Source: Nocardiopsis potens DSM 45234
GTDB taxonomy: Bacteria > Actinomycetota > Actinomycetes > Streptosporangiales > Streptosporangiaceae
DNA length: 48,981 nt
Assembly: GCF_000341105.1 (NCBI RefSeq)
Contig: NZ_ANBB01000010.1
Location: 1-48,981 of the forward strand
Reading direction: 5' to 3'
The notes under the pieces were generated by a model. It did not search any database. It saw nothing but the letters and a program-made list of their open reading frames with translations, and had not been told where the DNA came from. The position numbers and the translations under genes are program-made. Positions 1 to 7,831 of the stretch are shown in pieces (the stretch's first letter is position 1; each line of letters starts with the position of its first letter).

Positions 1-319
1 TCAGCATCAGCGGGTTGTCGTCCCCGGCGCTGCGGTTGGCGCTGAGCGCGTCGCACCCGGAGCAGCGGTGGATGATCACCCATTCGCCGCCGCCGCGCAC
101 CGAGATGGCGATGGGCTCCATGCGCGCGTGGCACTCGGAGGCCCGGTCGCCCGGGACGCGGTCGTCGACGTGCTTGCTGTGCAGGCAGTTCGGGCAGTGG
201 TTGCGGTGCCGCGTCCCCGGCGCGCTCAACGGGACGTCGAGGCGGCAGTGGACGCAGCGGAAGGAATCGGCCTCCTGGCGGAAGCGCGGTCGTCGGTTTT
301 CGTCGCGTCGTCTGGACAC
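1..319 (-). CDS. RNHCP domain protein (C-terminus cut by window edge)
   Basis: Small zinc-binding-type protein of the RNHCP family, named after its conserved residues. The visible part (about 106 residues) runs from a basic N-terminus into a Cys-x2-Cys pair (FRCVHCRLDVP), then the diagnostic RHRNHCPNCLHSKHVD stretch and a later CSGCDALSANR segment. Three Cys pairs of this kind suggest a structural zinc ribbon. The family is common in actinomycetes and its function is not established. The GTG start is chosen because AAGGAG lies 9 bases upstream and the RNHCP motif follows at the usual distance. The gene continues past position 1. About 290 bases separate it from the next gene, so I see no operon partner here. 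Confidence 0.88.
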   Translation of the reverse strand, partial: MSRRRDENRRPRFRQEADSFRCVHCRLDVPLSAPGTRHRNHCPNCLHSKHVDDRVPGDRASECHARMEPIAISVRGGGEWVIIHRCSGCDALSANRSAGDDNPLML

Positions 320-608
320 GATCAGTGGCTCCTTGCCGAGTGTCGAGCGGTACCGGTCACACGGCGCCGCCCGCCCCTCCGCGCGGGCCCTCACTTCCCG
401 GAGCCCTCCCGGGCCTCCGGTTCCGGCAGTGGTCAAGCCCCTCGCGGAGAGACGACGGCGCTCGACACGGCCCGGGGGGCACCCCACCACTGACTGCACA
501 TACAGACGACATCCTCGCTGCTCAACGGGAAGAATCGGAAAGTGCGGGACGCACTGCGCCCGCACCGACGATTGAAACCCCCGGCCCGCCCGGCGCGCAA
601 CGGGTTTT
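320..608. other. Intergenic stretch without a gene
   Basis: No supported reading frame is present. Just downstream of the 609-1238 gene, positions 573-610 carry GAAACCC and GGGTTTTTC as facing arms, a possible weak terminator for that leftward gene. The part next to 319 holds the ribosome binding site of the RNHCP gene. Confidence 0.5.
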
Positions 609-1238
609 TCAGCCGGCGGCGAGCAGCGCCGCCACGTCCCCGCCGGTCCACCGCCCCGCGGCCCCCGGCCGGGAGGCCAGGTAGTCGCCGGTGCGGCGCG
701 GCCCCCACCGGTGGGCGGCCTCCAGCCCGGAGCCGATCACCGCCAGGTACCCGGCGGAGGGGGCGGTCGGCTCGGTGTCGGCGGCGCCCCAGTGCGCGGT
801 GAAGGTCAGCACCGGGCGGCCGGCGATGTCGCCGCAGTACAGCAGCGTCTCGTACCGGCCGGGGCCGAGGACCGCCCGGCCGGTGCGCAGCGCGGCGCGC
901 GGATCGGGGCCGTCGCCGGGGGAGCGGTACATCTCCTGCGCGGCGATGTCGGCGAACTGCTCCGCGGTGACCAGGTAGGCCCTGGCCGGCGCCGCGCCCG
1001 GCAGCCCCGGGTCGAGCATCGCCAGGCCGCCGCCCCACATCGGCGACTCCAGGCCGAAGTGGACCCCGCCGGCCAGCCACACCGCGGCCTCGGCCCGCGG
1101 CGGCGTCCGGTTCCTGCACCCCGGGTTCTCCCGCGTCCCGCCCGGCGGCGCCCCGCCGGAGACGTAGCAGGAGAACCGCCCCCGGTCGGTGTTGGCCCCG
1201 TAGCTCGCGTACCAGACCAGGTCGCCGCCGGCCGCCAT
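609..1238 (-). CDS. GGCT/AIG2-like fold protein (often mis-annotated 'histone deacetylase')
   Basis: 209 residues. The N-terminus VWYASYGANTDRGRF matches the glycine-rich Y-G-S-N motif that opens gamma-glutamylcyclotransferase-like (AIG2/GGCT) proteins. The rest (WLAGGVHFGLES, ARAYLVTAEQFADIAAQEMYR, RYETLLYCG) matches a family widespread in actinomycetes that databases often call 'histone deacetylase'. I know of no biochemical support for that label. The real function is unknown and a cyclotransferase-like role is only inferred from the fold motif. The start at 1238 is preceded by GGAAGGGG. A longer upstream frame exists but overlaps nothing useful and lacks this site. It follows the GNAT gene by 83 bases in the same direction and could be co-transcribed with it. 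Confidence 0.72.
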   Translation of the reverse strand: MAAGGDLVWYASYGANTDRGRFSCYVSGGAPPGGTRENPGCRNRTPPRAEAAVWLAGGVHFGLESPMWGGGLAMLDPGLPGAAPARAYLVTAEQFADIAAQEMYRSPGDGPDPRAALRTGRAVLGPGRYETLLYCGDIAGRPVLTFTAHWGAADTEPTAPSAGYLAVIGSGLEAAHRWGPRRTGDYLASRPGAAGRWTGGDVAALLAAG

Positions 1239-1321
1239 CCGCGCCCCTTCCCGTGCCGGTTCCGCCTCCCCTTCCAGGGTTCCCCGGAACGGGAGCGGCG
1301 CACCGGTTCCGGGGGCGGCGG

Positions 1322-1783
1322 TCAGTCGATGAGCTTCCGCTCGTAGCAGATGCTCGCCGCGCAGTCCGCGTAGTGGCCGAAGCGGTCGATCCGGTAGTAG
1401 CCGCACCGCTCGTACAGCCGGATCGCCTCCGGCTGCTCCGCCCCGGTCTCCAGGCGCATGATGACGGCCCCGGCGTCGGCCGCGTAGCGCTCCAGGGCGC
1501 GCAGCAGCACCTCGCCGATGCGCCGGCCGCGCCACTCCGGCACCACGTACATCCGCTTGACCTCGAAGGACTCCGAGTCCAGCCGGCGCAGGGCGCCGCA
1601 GCCCACGGGCTCACCGCTGCGGCCCTCGGCCGCCATCAGGAAGACGGACACGTCTCCGCCGGAGGGCTTGGGACCGAGCTCGAGGTCGGCGCCGTACCGC
1701 TCGATGGTCTCCCGCTCCTGGTCGGCCCGGAGCCGCACTCCGACCGGATCGTCCCAGCTCGTCTCTTCAAGGGTGATCTGCAC
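1322..1783 (-). CDS. GNAT-family N-acetyltransferase
   Basis: 153 residues. It shows the GNAT core: strand beta4 (FEVKRMYVVPEWRG) runs into the acetyl-CoA pyrophosphate loop R-G-R-R-I-G at about residues 86-91, followed by an ALERYAADAG helix, the RLETGAEQPEAIRLYERCGY segment typical of motif B, and a short C-terminus. Substrate cannot be told from sequence. The GTG start has no clear Shine-Dalgarno site. TAGGGT lies about 8 bases upstream and could be a -10 of a near-leaderless message. Its neighbours are bioB upstream and the GGCT-like gene downstream, all leftward, with no pathway link visible. Confidence 0.85.
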   Translation of the reverse strand: MQITLEETSWDDPVGVRLRADQERETIERYGADLELGPKPSGGDVSVFLMAAEGRSGEPVGCGALRRLDSESFEVKRMYVVPEWRGRRIGEVLLRALERYAADAGAVIMRLETGAEQPEAIRLYERCGYYRIDRFGHYADCAASICYERKLID

Positions 1784-1896
1784 GGAGAGGAACCCTATGC
1801 CCCGCGGAGAAGCGGCCGGAAACCCGCCCCCGCGAGGCGGGGACGGGGCCCGCCCCGGGCCGGCGCCGCCCAGGGCCTAGCGGTCGCGGGCCGCAC

Positions 1897-1926
1897 GCCC
1901 GGGGCGCCCGCGCGGGCGCCCCGGGC
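1897..1926 (-). terminator. Terminator hairpin downstream of bioB
   Basis: A perfect 30-bp palindrome (15-bp arms, GCCCGGGGCGCCCGC and its complement) begins 6 bases past the bioB stop codon. There is no T-tract, as is usual for high-GC actinomycete terminators. Confidence 0.7.
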
Positions 1927-1931
1927 GGGGA

Positions 1932-2999
1932 TCAGGCGTTGGGCGGCAGGTCGGTGCCGGCGCCGCGGCGGCGGGCGCGGACCAGGTCGGGGCGCTCGCC
2001 CCCGCCGTCCTCCTGCTCGGGCCCGGCGCCCAGCACGGTGAACCCGGCGTCGCGGATCATCTCCAGGTCGGCCTTGCCGGCCTGGCCCTCGCTGGTCAGG
2101 TAGTCGCCGAGGAAGATCGAGTTGACCACGTACAGCGCCAGCGCCTGCAGGCTGCGCAGGTGCACCTCGCGCCCGGCGGCCAGCCGCACCTCGGTGTCGG
2201 GGAAGAGCAGCCGGGCCGCGGAGAGGATGCGCAGGCAGTGCTGCGGGGTGAGGTCCCAGCGCCCGGCCAGCGGGGTGCCCTCGAAGGGGATGAGGAAGTT
2301 CACCGGGACCGAGTCGGGGTCCAGCTCGCGCAGGGCCAGCAGCGCGTCGGCGATGTCTCCCTCGGACTCGCCCATGCCGGCGATCAGCCCGGAGCAGGGG
2401 GACAGCCCGGCCTGCTTGGCCTTGGACACGGTGTCCACCCGGTCGTCGAAGGTGTGCGTGCTGCAGATGTCGGCGTAGCGCTCGCCGGAGGTGTTGAGGT
2501 TGTGGTTGTAGGCGTCGGCGCCGGCCCGGCGCAGCTCGTCGGCCTGGCCGTCGGAGAGCAGGCCCAGGCAGGCGCAGACCTCCACGCCCGGGTGGTCGGC
2601 CTTGATCTTCTCGATGGTGGGCGCCAGCCGCCGGATGTCCCGGTCGGTGGGGCCGCGCCCGCTGGCCACCAGGCAGACCCGGGCGGCGCCGGCCCGCACG
2701 CCGCCGGCCACCGCGTCCCGGGTCTCCTCCGGTTTGAGCCAGGTATAGGTCACGATGTCGGCGGAGGAGCCCAGCCGCTGGGAGCAGTACCCGCAGTCCT
2801 CCGGGCACAGCCCGCTCTTCAGGTTCACCAGGTAGTTGAGTTTGACGGTCCGCCCGAAGTAGCGGGTCCGGGGCCGGGAGGCGGCCGCGACCAGGTCGAG
2901 CAGCTCGTCGTCGGTGCTGGTGAGCACGGACAGCAGCTCGTCGCGGGTGAGCGGCTCCCGGCGCAGGGACTTGGCGGCGAGTGGTTCGAAATCGGCCAT
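1932..2999 (-). CDS. bioB: Biotin synthase BioB
   Basis: Radical SAM enzyme that inserts sulfur into dethiobiotin, the last step of biotin synthesis; cytosolic. 355 residues, close to the usual 320-350. The radical-SAM cysteines are C65, C69 and C72 in LCPEDCGYC. Also visible are the BioB motifs YNHNLNTS, the FEGTPL loop and the VGREVH-like [11 protein letters not shown] segment, which holds ligands of the second iron-sulfur cluster. The start at 2999 is the first ATG in frame; there is no good Shine-Dalgarno site. The gene stands alone: bioA, bioD and bioF are not next to it, so dethiobiotin must be made elsewhere or imported. An imperfect inverted repeat (AACC at 3055-3058, GGTT at 3065-3068, extended arms 7/9) lies upstream and could be a repressor site. 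The C-terminal 20-30 residues are Arg/Gly-rich and vary in this family. Confidence 0.95.
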   Translation of the reverse strand: MADFEPLAAKSLRREPLTRDELLSVLTSTDDELLDLVAAASRPRTRYFGRTVKLNYLVNLKSGLCPEDCGYCSQRLGSSADIVTYTWLKPEETRDAVAGGVRAGAARVCLVASGRGPTDRDIRRLAPTIEKIKADHPGVEVCACLGLLSDGQADELRRAGADAYNHNLNTSGERYADICSTHTFDDRVDTVSKAKQAGLSPCSGLIAGMGESEGDIADALLALRELDPDSVPVNFLIPFEGTPLAGRWDLTPQHCLRILSAARLLFPDTEVRLAAGREVHLRSLQALALYVVNSIFLGDYLTSEGQAGKADLEMIRDAGFTVLGAGPEQEDGGGERPDLVRARRRGAGTDLPPNA

Positions 3000-3164
3000 G
3001 GCGACGATCTTTGGGCATGGCGGTGCGGCCGCGCATCCGCGGACGGCGACAAAGAACCCGCCCCGGTTTTGTGCGCCGCAGGTGGGCCCGCGTGTCGAAG
3101 ACCACGGGCCGCATCCGGCCGCTGTTCCGGGGTCGCCGAGTGGACGTCGCTCCGGTGTGGCAGG

Positions 3165-4700
3165 ATGCGGCGGGTGATTCAAGAGTTCCGCACCGCCGTC
3201 GGCAACGTGGCAGAAGTCGCCGAGAGCCGCCCCCACGAACTGCGCATGGCCATGGCCGAGGTCTTCCGCGCCGCCCCGCACGTCTCCCGGGAGGTGCGGA
3301 CCGAGGGGATCGACGCGCTGGCCCGCACCCTGACCGAGCACCGCTGGTCGCCGGGGGTCGCCGTGGAGGTCGCCATCCTCTGCGGCGCGCTGGTGGAGAA
3401 CGACACCCCGGCCGGCGCCGCCGGGGTGGAGGTCATGCGCCAGCTCTCCGAGAACGGCAAGGGCGCCGACCTGTTCCGGGCCGCCTGGGAGGAGGCCGGG
3501 CAGAAGCCGCCGGCCCCCGACGAGGTCACCGCCGACTCCGAGCGGCCGGTCGCCGAGTACCTGGCCCGGCCGGAGTTCGAGGTCGCCGACCCGGCGAGCA
3601 TGGCCGCGAGCATGACCATGTGCTGGTGGGTCTCCCAGCGCTACGGCCTGGCGGCCAAGACCATGCTGAACGACGCGGGGGTGCGCGCCGCTCTGCGCGC
3701 CGAGCCGGAGATGCTCGGCGAGCTCACCACCATCGCGCAGAACCTCTCCGCGCACATCGAGGAGTACGGCGAGGTCCACGAGCTGCTGCGGATGGCGGGG
3801 GCCGACCGGGCCCTGGTGCTGGACCGCGCCTCGGGCCGCGGCTTCCGGGTCCGCTTCGACGGCGTCGCCGACAACTTCCAGCTGCACGTGCTGCTCGCCG
3901 ACGCCCTGATCGGCGCCGAGGGGCGGGGCGTCCCCGGCGACCGGCCGCACCCGGCCTGGGTCGCCGCCTTCCGCGACGCGGAGAAGGACCCCCAGGCCGA
4001 CATCGTGCAGGGGGTGTGGGACCTGGTCGGCGCGGACGGCTCCTGGGTGGGCAACGAGGCGCCGCCGGCGGCCGTCCCGGTCGTGGACGGCGAGCGCGCC
4101 CTGGTCCTGGAGCCGATCTCGCTGCCGCACAGCTGGCGGGCGGGCCGCCGGCACCCGCACATCGCAGGGTGGCTGGAGGTCGAGGAGGAGATCTCGACCG
4201 AGCAGGCCGCGGCCTGGTGGTCCAGGATCCACCCCGCCGGCGCCGTGGTGCACCCGCTGCAGGCGGGTTCCGCCGGGGGCGGCGCGGAGGCCCCGCAGGG
4301 CGCCCCCGCGCCGGAGTCCGCCCCGGCCTCCGCCGAGGGGGAGAACGCCGTCCCCTTCGACGAGGCGGTGGACGCGATCGCGGAGCGGATGGGCGAGCTG
4401 CTCGGCCTTCCCCCGGAGGCGGCCCGGGCACCGGAGCCCGCCCCGGCGCAGCCGGGCCCGGAGGGCCCCGCCGGGCCGGTCGGGGAACCCGTCCCCGCCC
4501 CCGCCCCGGTGGCGGCCGAGGCGCCGGTCGGCCCGCACGACGGCGCCCCGGCCCCCGCCGCCGGAGAGGACGCAGCCGGGCCGCAGACCCCGCCCGGCGC
4601 CGACTTCCTTCCGCCGCTGCCTCCGGGCGTCTCGGACAGCGCCGGGTGGAGCCCGGAGTGGAAGCAGCGCGCCTCCCTCCGCCTGCCCCCACGCTCCTGA
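3165..4700 (+). CDS. Unknown 511-residue protein with Pro/Ala-rich tail
   Basis: I do not recognise a domain. About the first 360 residues have ordinary globular composition (for example [16 protein letters not shown] and [14 protein letters not shown]), with no signal peptide and no membrane segment. Residues from about 365 onward are low-complexity Pro/Ala/Gly/Glu and probably disordered, ending SLRLPPRS. One short segment in the tail ([15 protein letters not shown]) looks helical. The ATG at 3165 (MRRVIQEF) is preceded by GGCAGG with short spacing; GTG at 3174 is an alternative. It is divergent from bioB across about 165 bases. GC3 is very high throughout, so it is clearly coding. It stands as a single gene ended by the hairpin at 4706. 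Confidence 0.8.
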   Translation: MRRVIQEFRTAVGNVAEVAESRPHELRMAMAEVFRAAPHVSREVRTEGIDALARTLTEHRWSPGVAVEVAILCGALVENDTPAGAAGVEVMRQLSENGKGADLFRAAWEEAGQKPPAPDEVTADSERPVAEYLARPEFEVADPASMAASMTMCWWVSQRYGLAAKTMLNDAGVRAALRAEPEMLGELTTIAQNLSAHIEEYGEVHELLRMAGADRALVLDRASGRGFRVRFDGVADNFQLHVLLADALIGAEGRGVPGDRPHPAWVAAFRDAEKDPQADIVQGVWDLVGADGSWVGNEAPPAAVPVVDGERALVLEPISLPHSWRAGRRHPHIAGWLEVEEEISTEQAAAWWSRIHPAGAVVHPLQAGSAGGGAEAPQGAPAPESAPASAEGENAVPFDEAVDAIAERMGELLGLPPEAARAPEPAPAQPGPEGPAGPVGEPVPAPAPVAAEAPVGPHDGAPAPAAGEDAAGPQTPPGADFLPPLPPGVSDSAGWSPEWKQRASLRLPPRS

Positions 4701-4705
4701 CCGCC

Positions 4706-4725
4706 CCGGGGCGGAAACGCCCCGG
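4706..4725 (+). terminator. Hairpin terminator with GAAA tetraloop
   Basis: Eight-bp arms CCGGGGCG and CGCCCCGG close a GAAA loop, which is a stable GNRA tetraloop. It starts 6 bases after the stop of the 3165-4700 gene. Confidence 0.7.
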
Positions 4726-4798
4726 CGCCCGGAGCGATGAGTTCCAGGGGCCGGGGCGGTCCCAGTGGTGAGATGTCCCCATCGAGAGGAGCACCACC

Positions 4799-5386
4799 AT
4801 GGACTCCCGCCCGGACCTGGCAGCGGCGGCGGAGCAGATGGCGGCCGTGGCGGCGGGGATCGGCGAGGACGACCTCGCCTCGCCCACGCCGTGCGCCGGG
4901 AGCACCGTGGGCGACCTGCTCGCCCACGTGCTGATGCTGACGCTCGCCTTCCGGCTCGCCGCCGAGAAGAAGCCGGCCCCGGTGGAGGGCCCGCCCCCGG
5001 AGCCGTCGATCGCCGACCTCCCGCCGGACTGGCGGCGTGTGCTCCCCGAGCGCCTGGACGACCTGGTCGCGGCGTGGCGTGACCCCGCCGCCTGGCAGGG
5101 CCGCACCACCGCCGGCGGGGTCGACCTGGCCGGCGGTGAGGCGGGCGTGGTGGCCCTGAACGAGCTGGTGCTGCACGCCTGGGACCTGGCCTCGGCCACC
5201 GGCCTGCCCTACCGGTGCGCCCCGGAGGACGCCCGCGCCTGCCTGGCCTTCGCGATGAGCGTCCCGGACGACCCGCAGGCCCGGCAGGGGCTCTTCGGCC
5301 CCCGCGTCCCGGTGCCCGAGGGCGCGCCGGACTTCGACCGCCTCCTCGGCTTCAGCGGCCGTGACCCGTCCTGGTCCCCGAGCTGA
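4799..5386 (+). CDS. DinB/MDMPI-like metal-binding protein (TIGR03086 type), paralog 1
   Basis: 195 residues. It has the mycothiol-dependent maleylpyruvate-isomerase-like N-terminal four-helix fold: the [17 protein letters not shown] segment at about residues 31-47 and [15 protein letters not shown] at about 121-135. The conserved His in LLAHV and in VLHAWD are two of the expected metal ligands. Family members are thiol-dependent transferases or isomerases, and the substrate here is unknown. ATG at 4799 follows GAGAGGAG at good spacing. A paralog of the same family lies at 7024-7605 on the other strand. The two converge on repeat element A from either side. Confidence 0.82.
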   Translation: MDSRPDLAAAAEQMAAVAAGIGEDDLASPTPCAGSTVGDLLAHVLMLTLAFRLAAEKKPAPVEGPPPEPSIADLPPDWRRVLPERLDDLVAAWRDPAAWQGRTTAGGVDLAGGEAGVVALNELVLHAWDLASATGLPYRCAPEDARACLAFAMSVPDDPQARQGLFGPRVPVPEGAPDFDRLLGFSGRDPSWSPS

Positions 5387-5589
5387 CCGCCTCTCCGCAG
5401 GCCGGAGGGGCCGTACCGGCCCTTTCCGGCCTCCCGGCACCGCCCCACCTGCCAGAGCCTGGGCTGAGCCGTCCAGGCCGAAGCCCTCGACGAGTCCTTC
5501 GTTGCAACGATCACTCGACGGCAAACGCCTTCGCCATCAGTGGAAACGGGACACCTGGAGGCGGGGGCGGGGTCGGGCGCTCCGACCGA
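5387..5589. other. Intergenic stretch with a nested palindrome
   Basis: No gene. Positions 5491-5517 hold CGAGT and ACTCG as outer arms around the perfect palindrome CGTTGCAACG (5500-5509), in a patch lower in GC than its surroundings. It looks like an operator or recombination-type site but no promoter-gene pair is obvious. It sits about 70 bases before the first unit of repeat element A. A G/C-rich dyad near 5400-5425 may terminate the preceding gene. Confidence 0.45.
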
Positions 5590-6925
5590 GCGCGGCGCCC
5601 CACGGAGTGAGTGTTCAAGCAGGCAGCGACGGCGAAGGTAGGGGCAGGGCGGAGGCGATCGCCCGGGCGCGGCACCTCGCGGGGCGGGGGTTCAAGCGGG
5701 CAGCGAAGGCGGCAGTGGGGGACCGGCCGGTCGGTCGGGTGCGGCACCCCGCAGAGCGAAGGTCAAGACGGGCGGCGACGGCAGCGGTAGGGGCGGGGCG
5801 GGGGCGGTCGCCCGGGCGCGGCGCCCCACGGGGTGAGGGTTCAAGCAGGCGGCGAGGGCGGGGAGGGGGACCGGCCGGCCGGTCGGTCCGGCGCGGCGCC
5901 CCGCGGGGTGAGGGTTCAAGCGGGCGGCGAGGGCGGTGGTGGGCACCGGCCGGTCGGTCGGGTGCGGCAGAGCGGGTGGGGGCGGTCGGGGTGGGCCGGG
6001 GCGGCGAGTTCGCCGTGCCCGCGTCGCCCGGGCGCCGGGGCCGGCCGCCCTTGAAACCGCTGCACCTCTCTGACCTGGGTGAATACTTAGGGTGATGGTT
6101 GGGTGGGGTGCCCTGCGCATCGCGAGAGCACCCCGGTGATTCCCGGGCGCGCATCCCGGCCCGGAACAGGCCCCTGGCGGCCCGAATGGCTCTGATCGGG
6201 CCGGTGTTCGGGGGTTCGAGCCGCCCGCAAGGCCGCAAAGCAGGGGGCCGGAACCCGGGAAGAGCAGGGGCGGGGGCGGAATGTCGCTTTTGCCCTGCGG
6301 GGAGGACCCGCCTTGGCCACTCTGGGTGATCGGCGAGGGGGTGGTGGGGGCCTGGGGGCTTACTACTCGCTGGTAGATGTAATCGGGGTGCTCTCGCGGT
6401 GCGCAGGGCGCCCCCGCCCCTGCCCGGTCCCCGCCGCGAACCCGGCATAGGGGATAAGGCCACCCCCTGGCGGGAGCGCGCACCGGGCCGGGCCGGTGAA
6501 CGCGGCGCCCGGCCCACTGCCGCCTTCGCCGCCTGCTTGAACCCCCGCTCCGCGAGGCGCCGCGCCCGACCGACCGGCCGGTCCCTCTCCCCGCCTTCGC
6601 TGCCCGCTTGAACCCCGGCCCCGTGAGGCGCCGCACCCGGGCGACCACCCTCGTCCCGCCCCTACCTTCGCCGTCGCCGCCGGCCTGAACCTCCGCTCCG
6701 CGAGGCGCCGCGCCCGACCGACCGGCCGGCACGCCCCCTTCCCCTCGTCGCCGCCCGCTTGAACCTCCGCCCCGTGGGGCGCCGCACCTGACCGACCGGC
6801 CGGTCCCCCTCCCGCCGTCGCCGCCCGCCTTGACCTTCGCTCCGCGAGGCGCCGCGCCCGACCGACCGGCCGGCACGCCCTCCGGCCCTCGCCGCCTGCT
6901 CGAACCCCGGCCCCGTGGAGCCCTG
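5590..6925. repeat. Repeat element A: mirror-image tandem arms around a 310-bp core
   Basis: The left arm has five full units (starts 5590, 5667, 5739, 5816, 5891; lengths 77, 72, 77, 75, 71) plus a partial unit at 5962. Each opens with G(C/T)GCGGC(A/G)CC, contains GGTTCAAGC or a variant, and ends either ACCGGCCGGTCGGTC or GCGATCGCCCGG. The right arm (about 6499-6925) carries the same units in reverse complement, with boundaries near 6565, 6636, 6713, 6787 and 6857. Between them is a conserved central part (about 5965-6498). No convincing gene lies inside: open frames are long only because stop codons are rare at this GC, and the frame is not conserved against copy B. Both flanking genes end toward the element. 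Confidence 0.9.
6105..6414. repeat. Core of element A bounded by 31-bp inverted repeats
   Basis: The left end (6105-6135) and right end (6384-6414) are reverse complements with two mismatches in 31. Inside are blocks identical to copy B: the GGGGGTTCGAGCCGCCCGC block near 6211, ATGTCGCTTTTGCCCTGC, CCACTCTGGGTGATCGG, and GGGGGCTTACTACTCGCTGG. The last contains the dyad-like CTACTCGCTGGTAG. Overall identity to core B is roughly 90% by eye and the length is exactly the same (310 bp). I do not recognise it as any known RNA or mobile element. Confidence 0.85.
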
Positions 6926-7023
6926 ACCGGCCGGCGCCCTGGGTCGGTCCGTGCTTCCGGGCGGCTTTGCCGTCAGGGCCCGCCCGCCGTCAGGGCCCGC
7001 CCGCCGTCAAGATCCGCTCGCCG

Positions 7024-7605
7024 TCAGGGCGTCCGTCCGGTGCGGGCCAGCAGGATCTGCTGGGGGCCGGCGTCGTTGGGGACCGACTTCTCCGGGGCGA
7101 AGATGCCGGCGCCTCCGCCGTCCTGGACCGCGCCGATCTCCTCCTCGAACCGCTCGGAGTCGATCAGGTCGCGGACCAGGCCCGGGTCGAGGGTGGCGTC
7201 CGCGCCGATCCCCTGGGCCAGGTCCCAGGCGTGCACGGCGAGGTCGAAGGTCATCTGCCAGAGGTAGAGGCTGCCGGGGGCGTCGCCGAAGGACAGGTGC
7301 ACGGTGCGCTCCAGGGCGCCCGGCTCCAGCCAGGCGGTGCGCGCCGCCCGGGACGCCTCCTCCCAGGCGGCGACGGGGTCGGAGCCCAGCACATCGCCGT
7401 CGAAGCGCCCCTGGGCCTCGGCGATGGTCCCGCCGTCGAGCAGGTGCGGCACCCACAGCTGCTCGGAGACGAGGTGGGCGACGAGCGCTCGGACGTCCCA
7501 CTCCTCGCACGGGGTGGGGCGGTGCCAGTCGGCGCCGCCGATCAGGTGCATGCGGCGGTCGAACTCCGCCATGGCGGTCGCGTGCAGGTCCAGCTGCCCG
7601 GGCAT
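7024..7605 (-). CDS. DinB/MDMPI-like metal-binding protein (TIGR03086 type), paralog 2
   Basis: 193 residues. Same family as the 4799-5386 product: WHRPTPCEEWDVRALVAHLV at about residues 28-47 and the MTFDLAVHAWDLAQGIG helix near 120-136 carry the two His ligands expected of the metal site. This copy keeps the longer 'TPC-x-x-W-x-V-x-x-L-x-x-H' signature more faithfully than paralog 1. Start 7605 has GAGGAGG six bases upstream. A thiol-dependent transferase role is the family expectation; the substrate is unknown. The stop codon is about 100 bases from the end of element A. The sugar-porter gene at 7832 is divergent, so the 226 bases between hold both promoters. Confidence 0.87.
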   Translation of the reverse strand: MPGQLDLHATAMAEFDRRMHLIGGADWHRPTPCEEWDVRALVAHLVSEQLWVPHLLDGGTIAEAQGRFDGDVLGSDPVAAWEEASRAARTAWLEPGALERTVHLSFGDAPGSLYLWQMTFDLAVHAWDLAQGIGADATLDPGLVRDLIDSERFEEEIGAVQDGGGAGIFAPEKSVPNDAGPQQILLARTGRTP

Positions 7606-7831
7606 GGGCGCCTCCTCATCGGTCGTGGCCGGCCCCGGTCCCGCGGGGCCGGAGTCCAGCATGGCCTCCGGCGGGCCGTCGGGAAACGGCAATCTTCCCG
7701 GCTGTGTACGGCAACACGCCGCGCGGCTCGGCCGCCGCGGCGAGCTCCGCCGCCACCATGGGTCCCGGCGGGGCCGCGACCGCGCCCCCGACGTGACCAC
7801 CCGAGACGTGACGACCCGAGGAGGAGCGGCC

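Noticed and set aside
1932-4538. Long minus-strand frame extending bioB by over 500 residues
   Set aside because: The extension is antisense to the 3165-4700 gene, has shadow-type composition and no domain; BioB begins at 2999.
6199-6245. tRNA-like T-loop (GGTTCGAGCC) in the core of the repeat element
   Set aside because: No acceptor stem, anticodon arm or CCA-type end can be paired around it; repeat units carry similar GGTTCAAG by chance of composition.
5361-6876. Long open reading frames through the repeat element on both strands
   Set aside because: Stops are rare at this GC; the frames are low-complexity Arg/Pro/Gly, are not kept between copies A and B because of indels, and differences in the core are mostly amino-acid-changing.
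5590-6925. CRISPR array
   Set aside because: Units are 71-77 bp with no unique spacers between them, reverse direction at a core and have no cas genes nearby.
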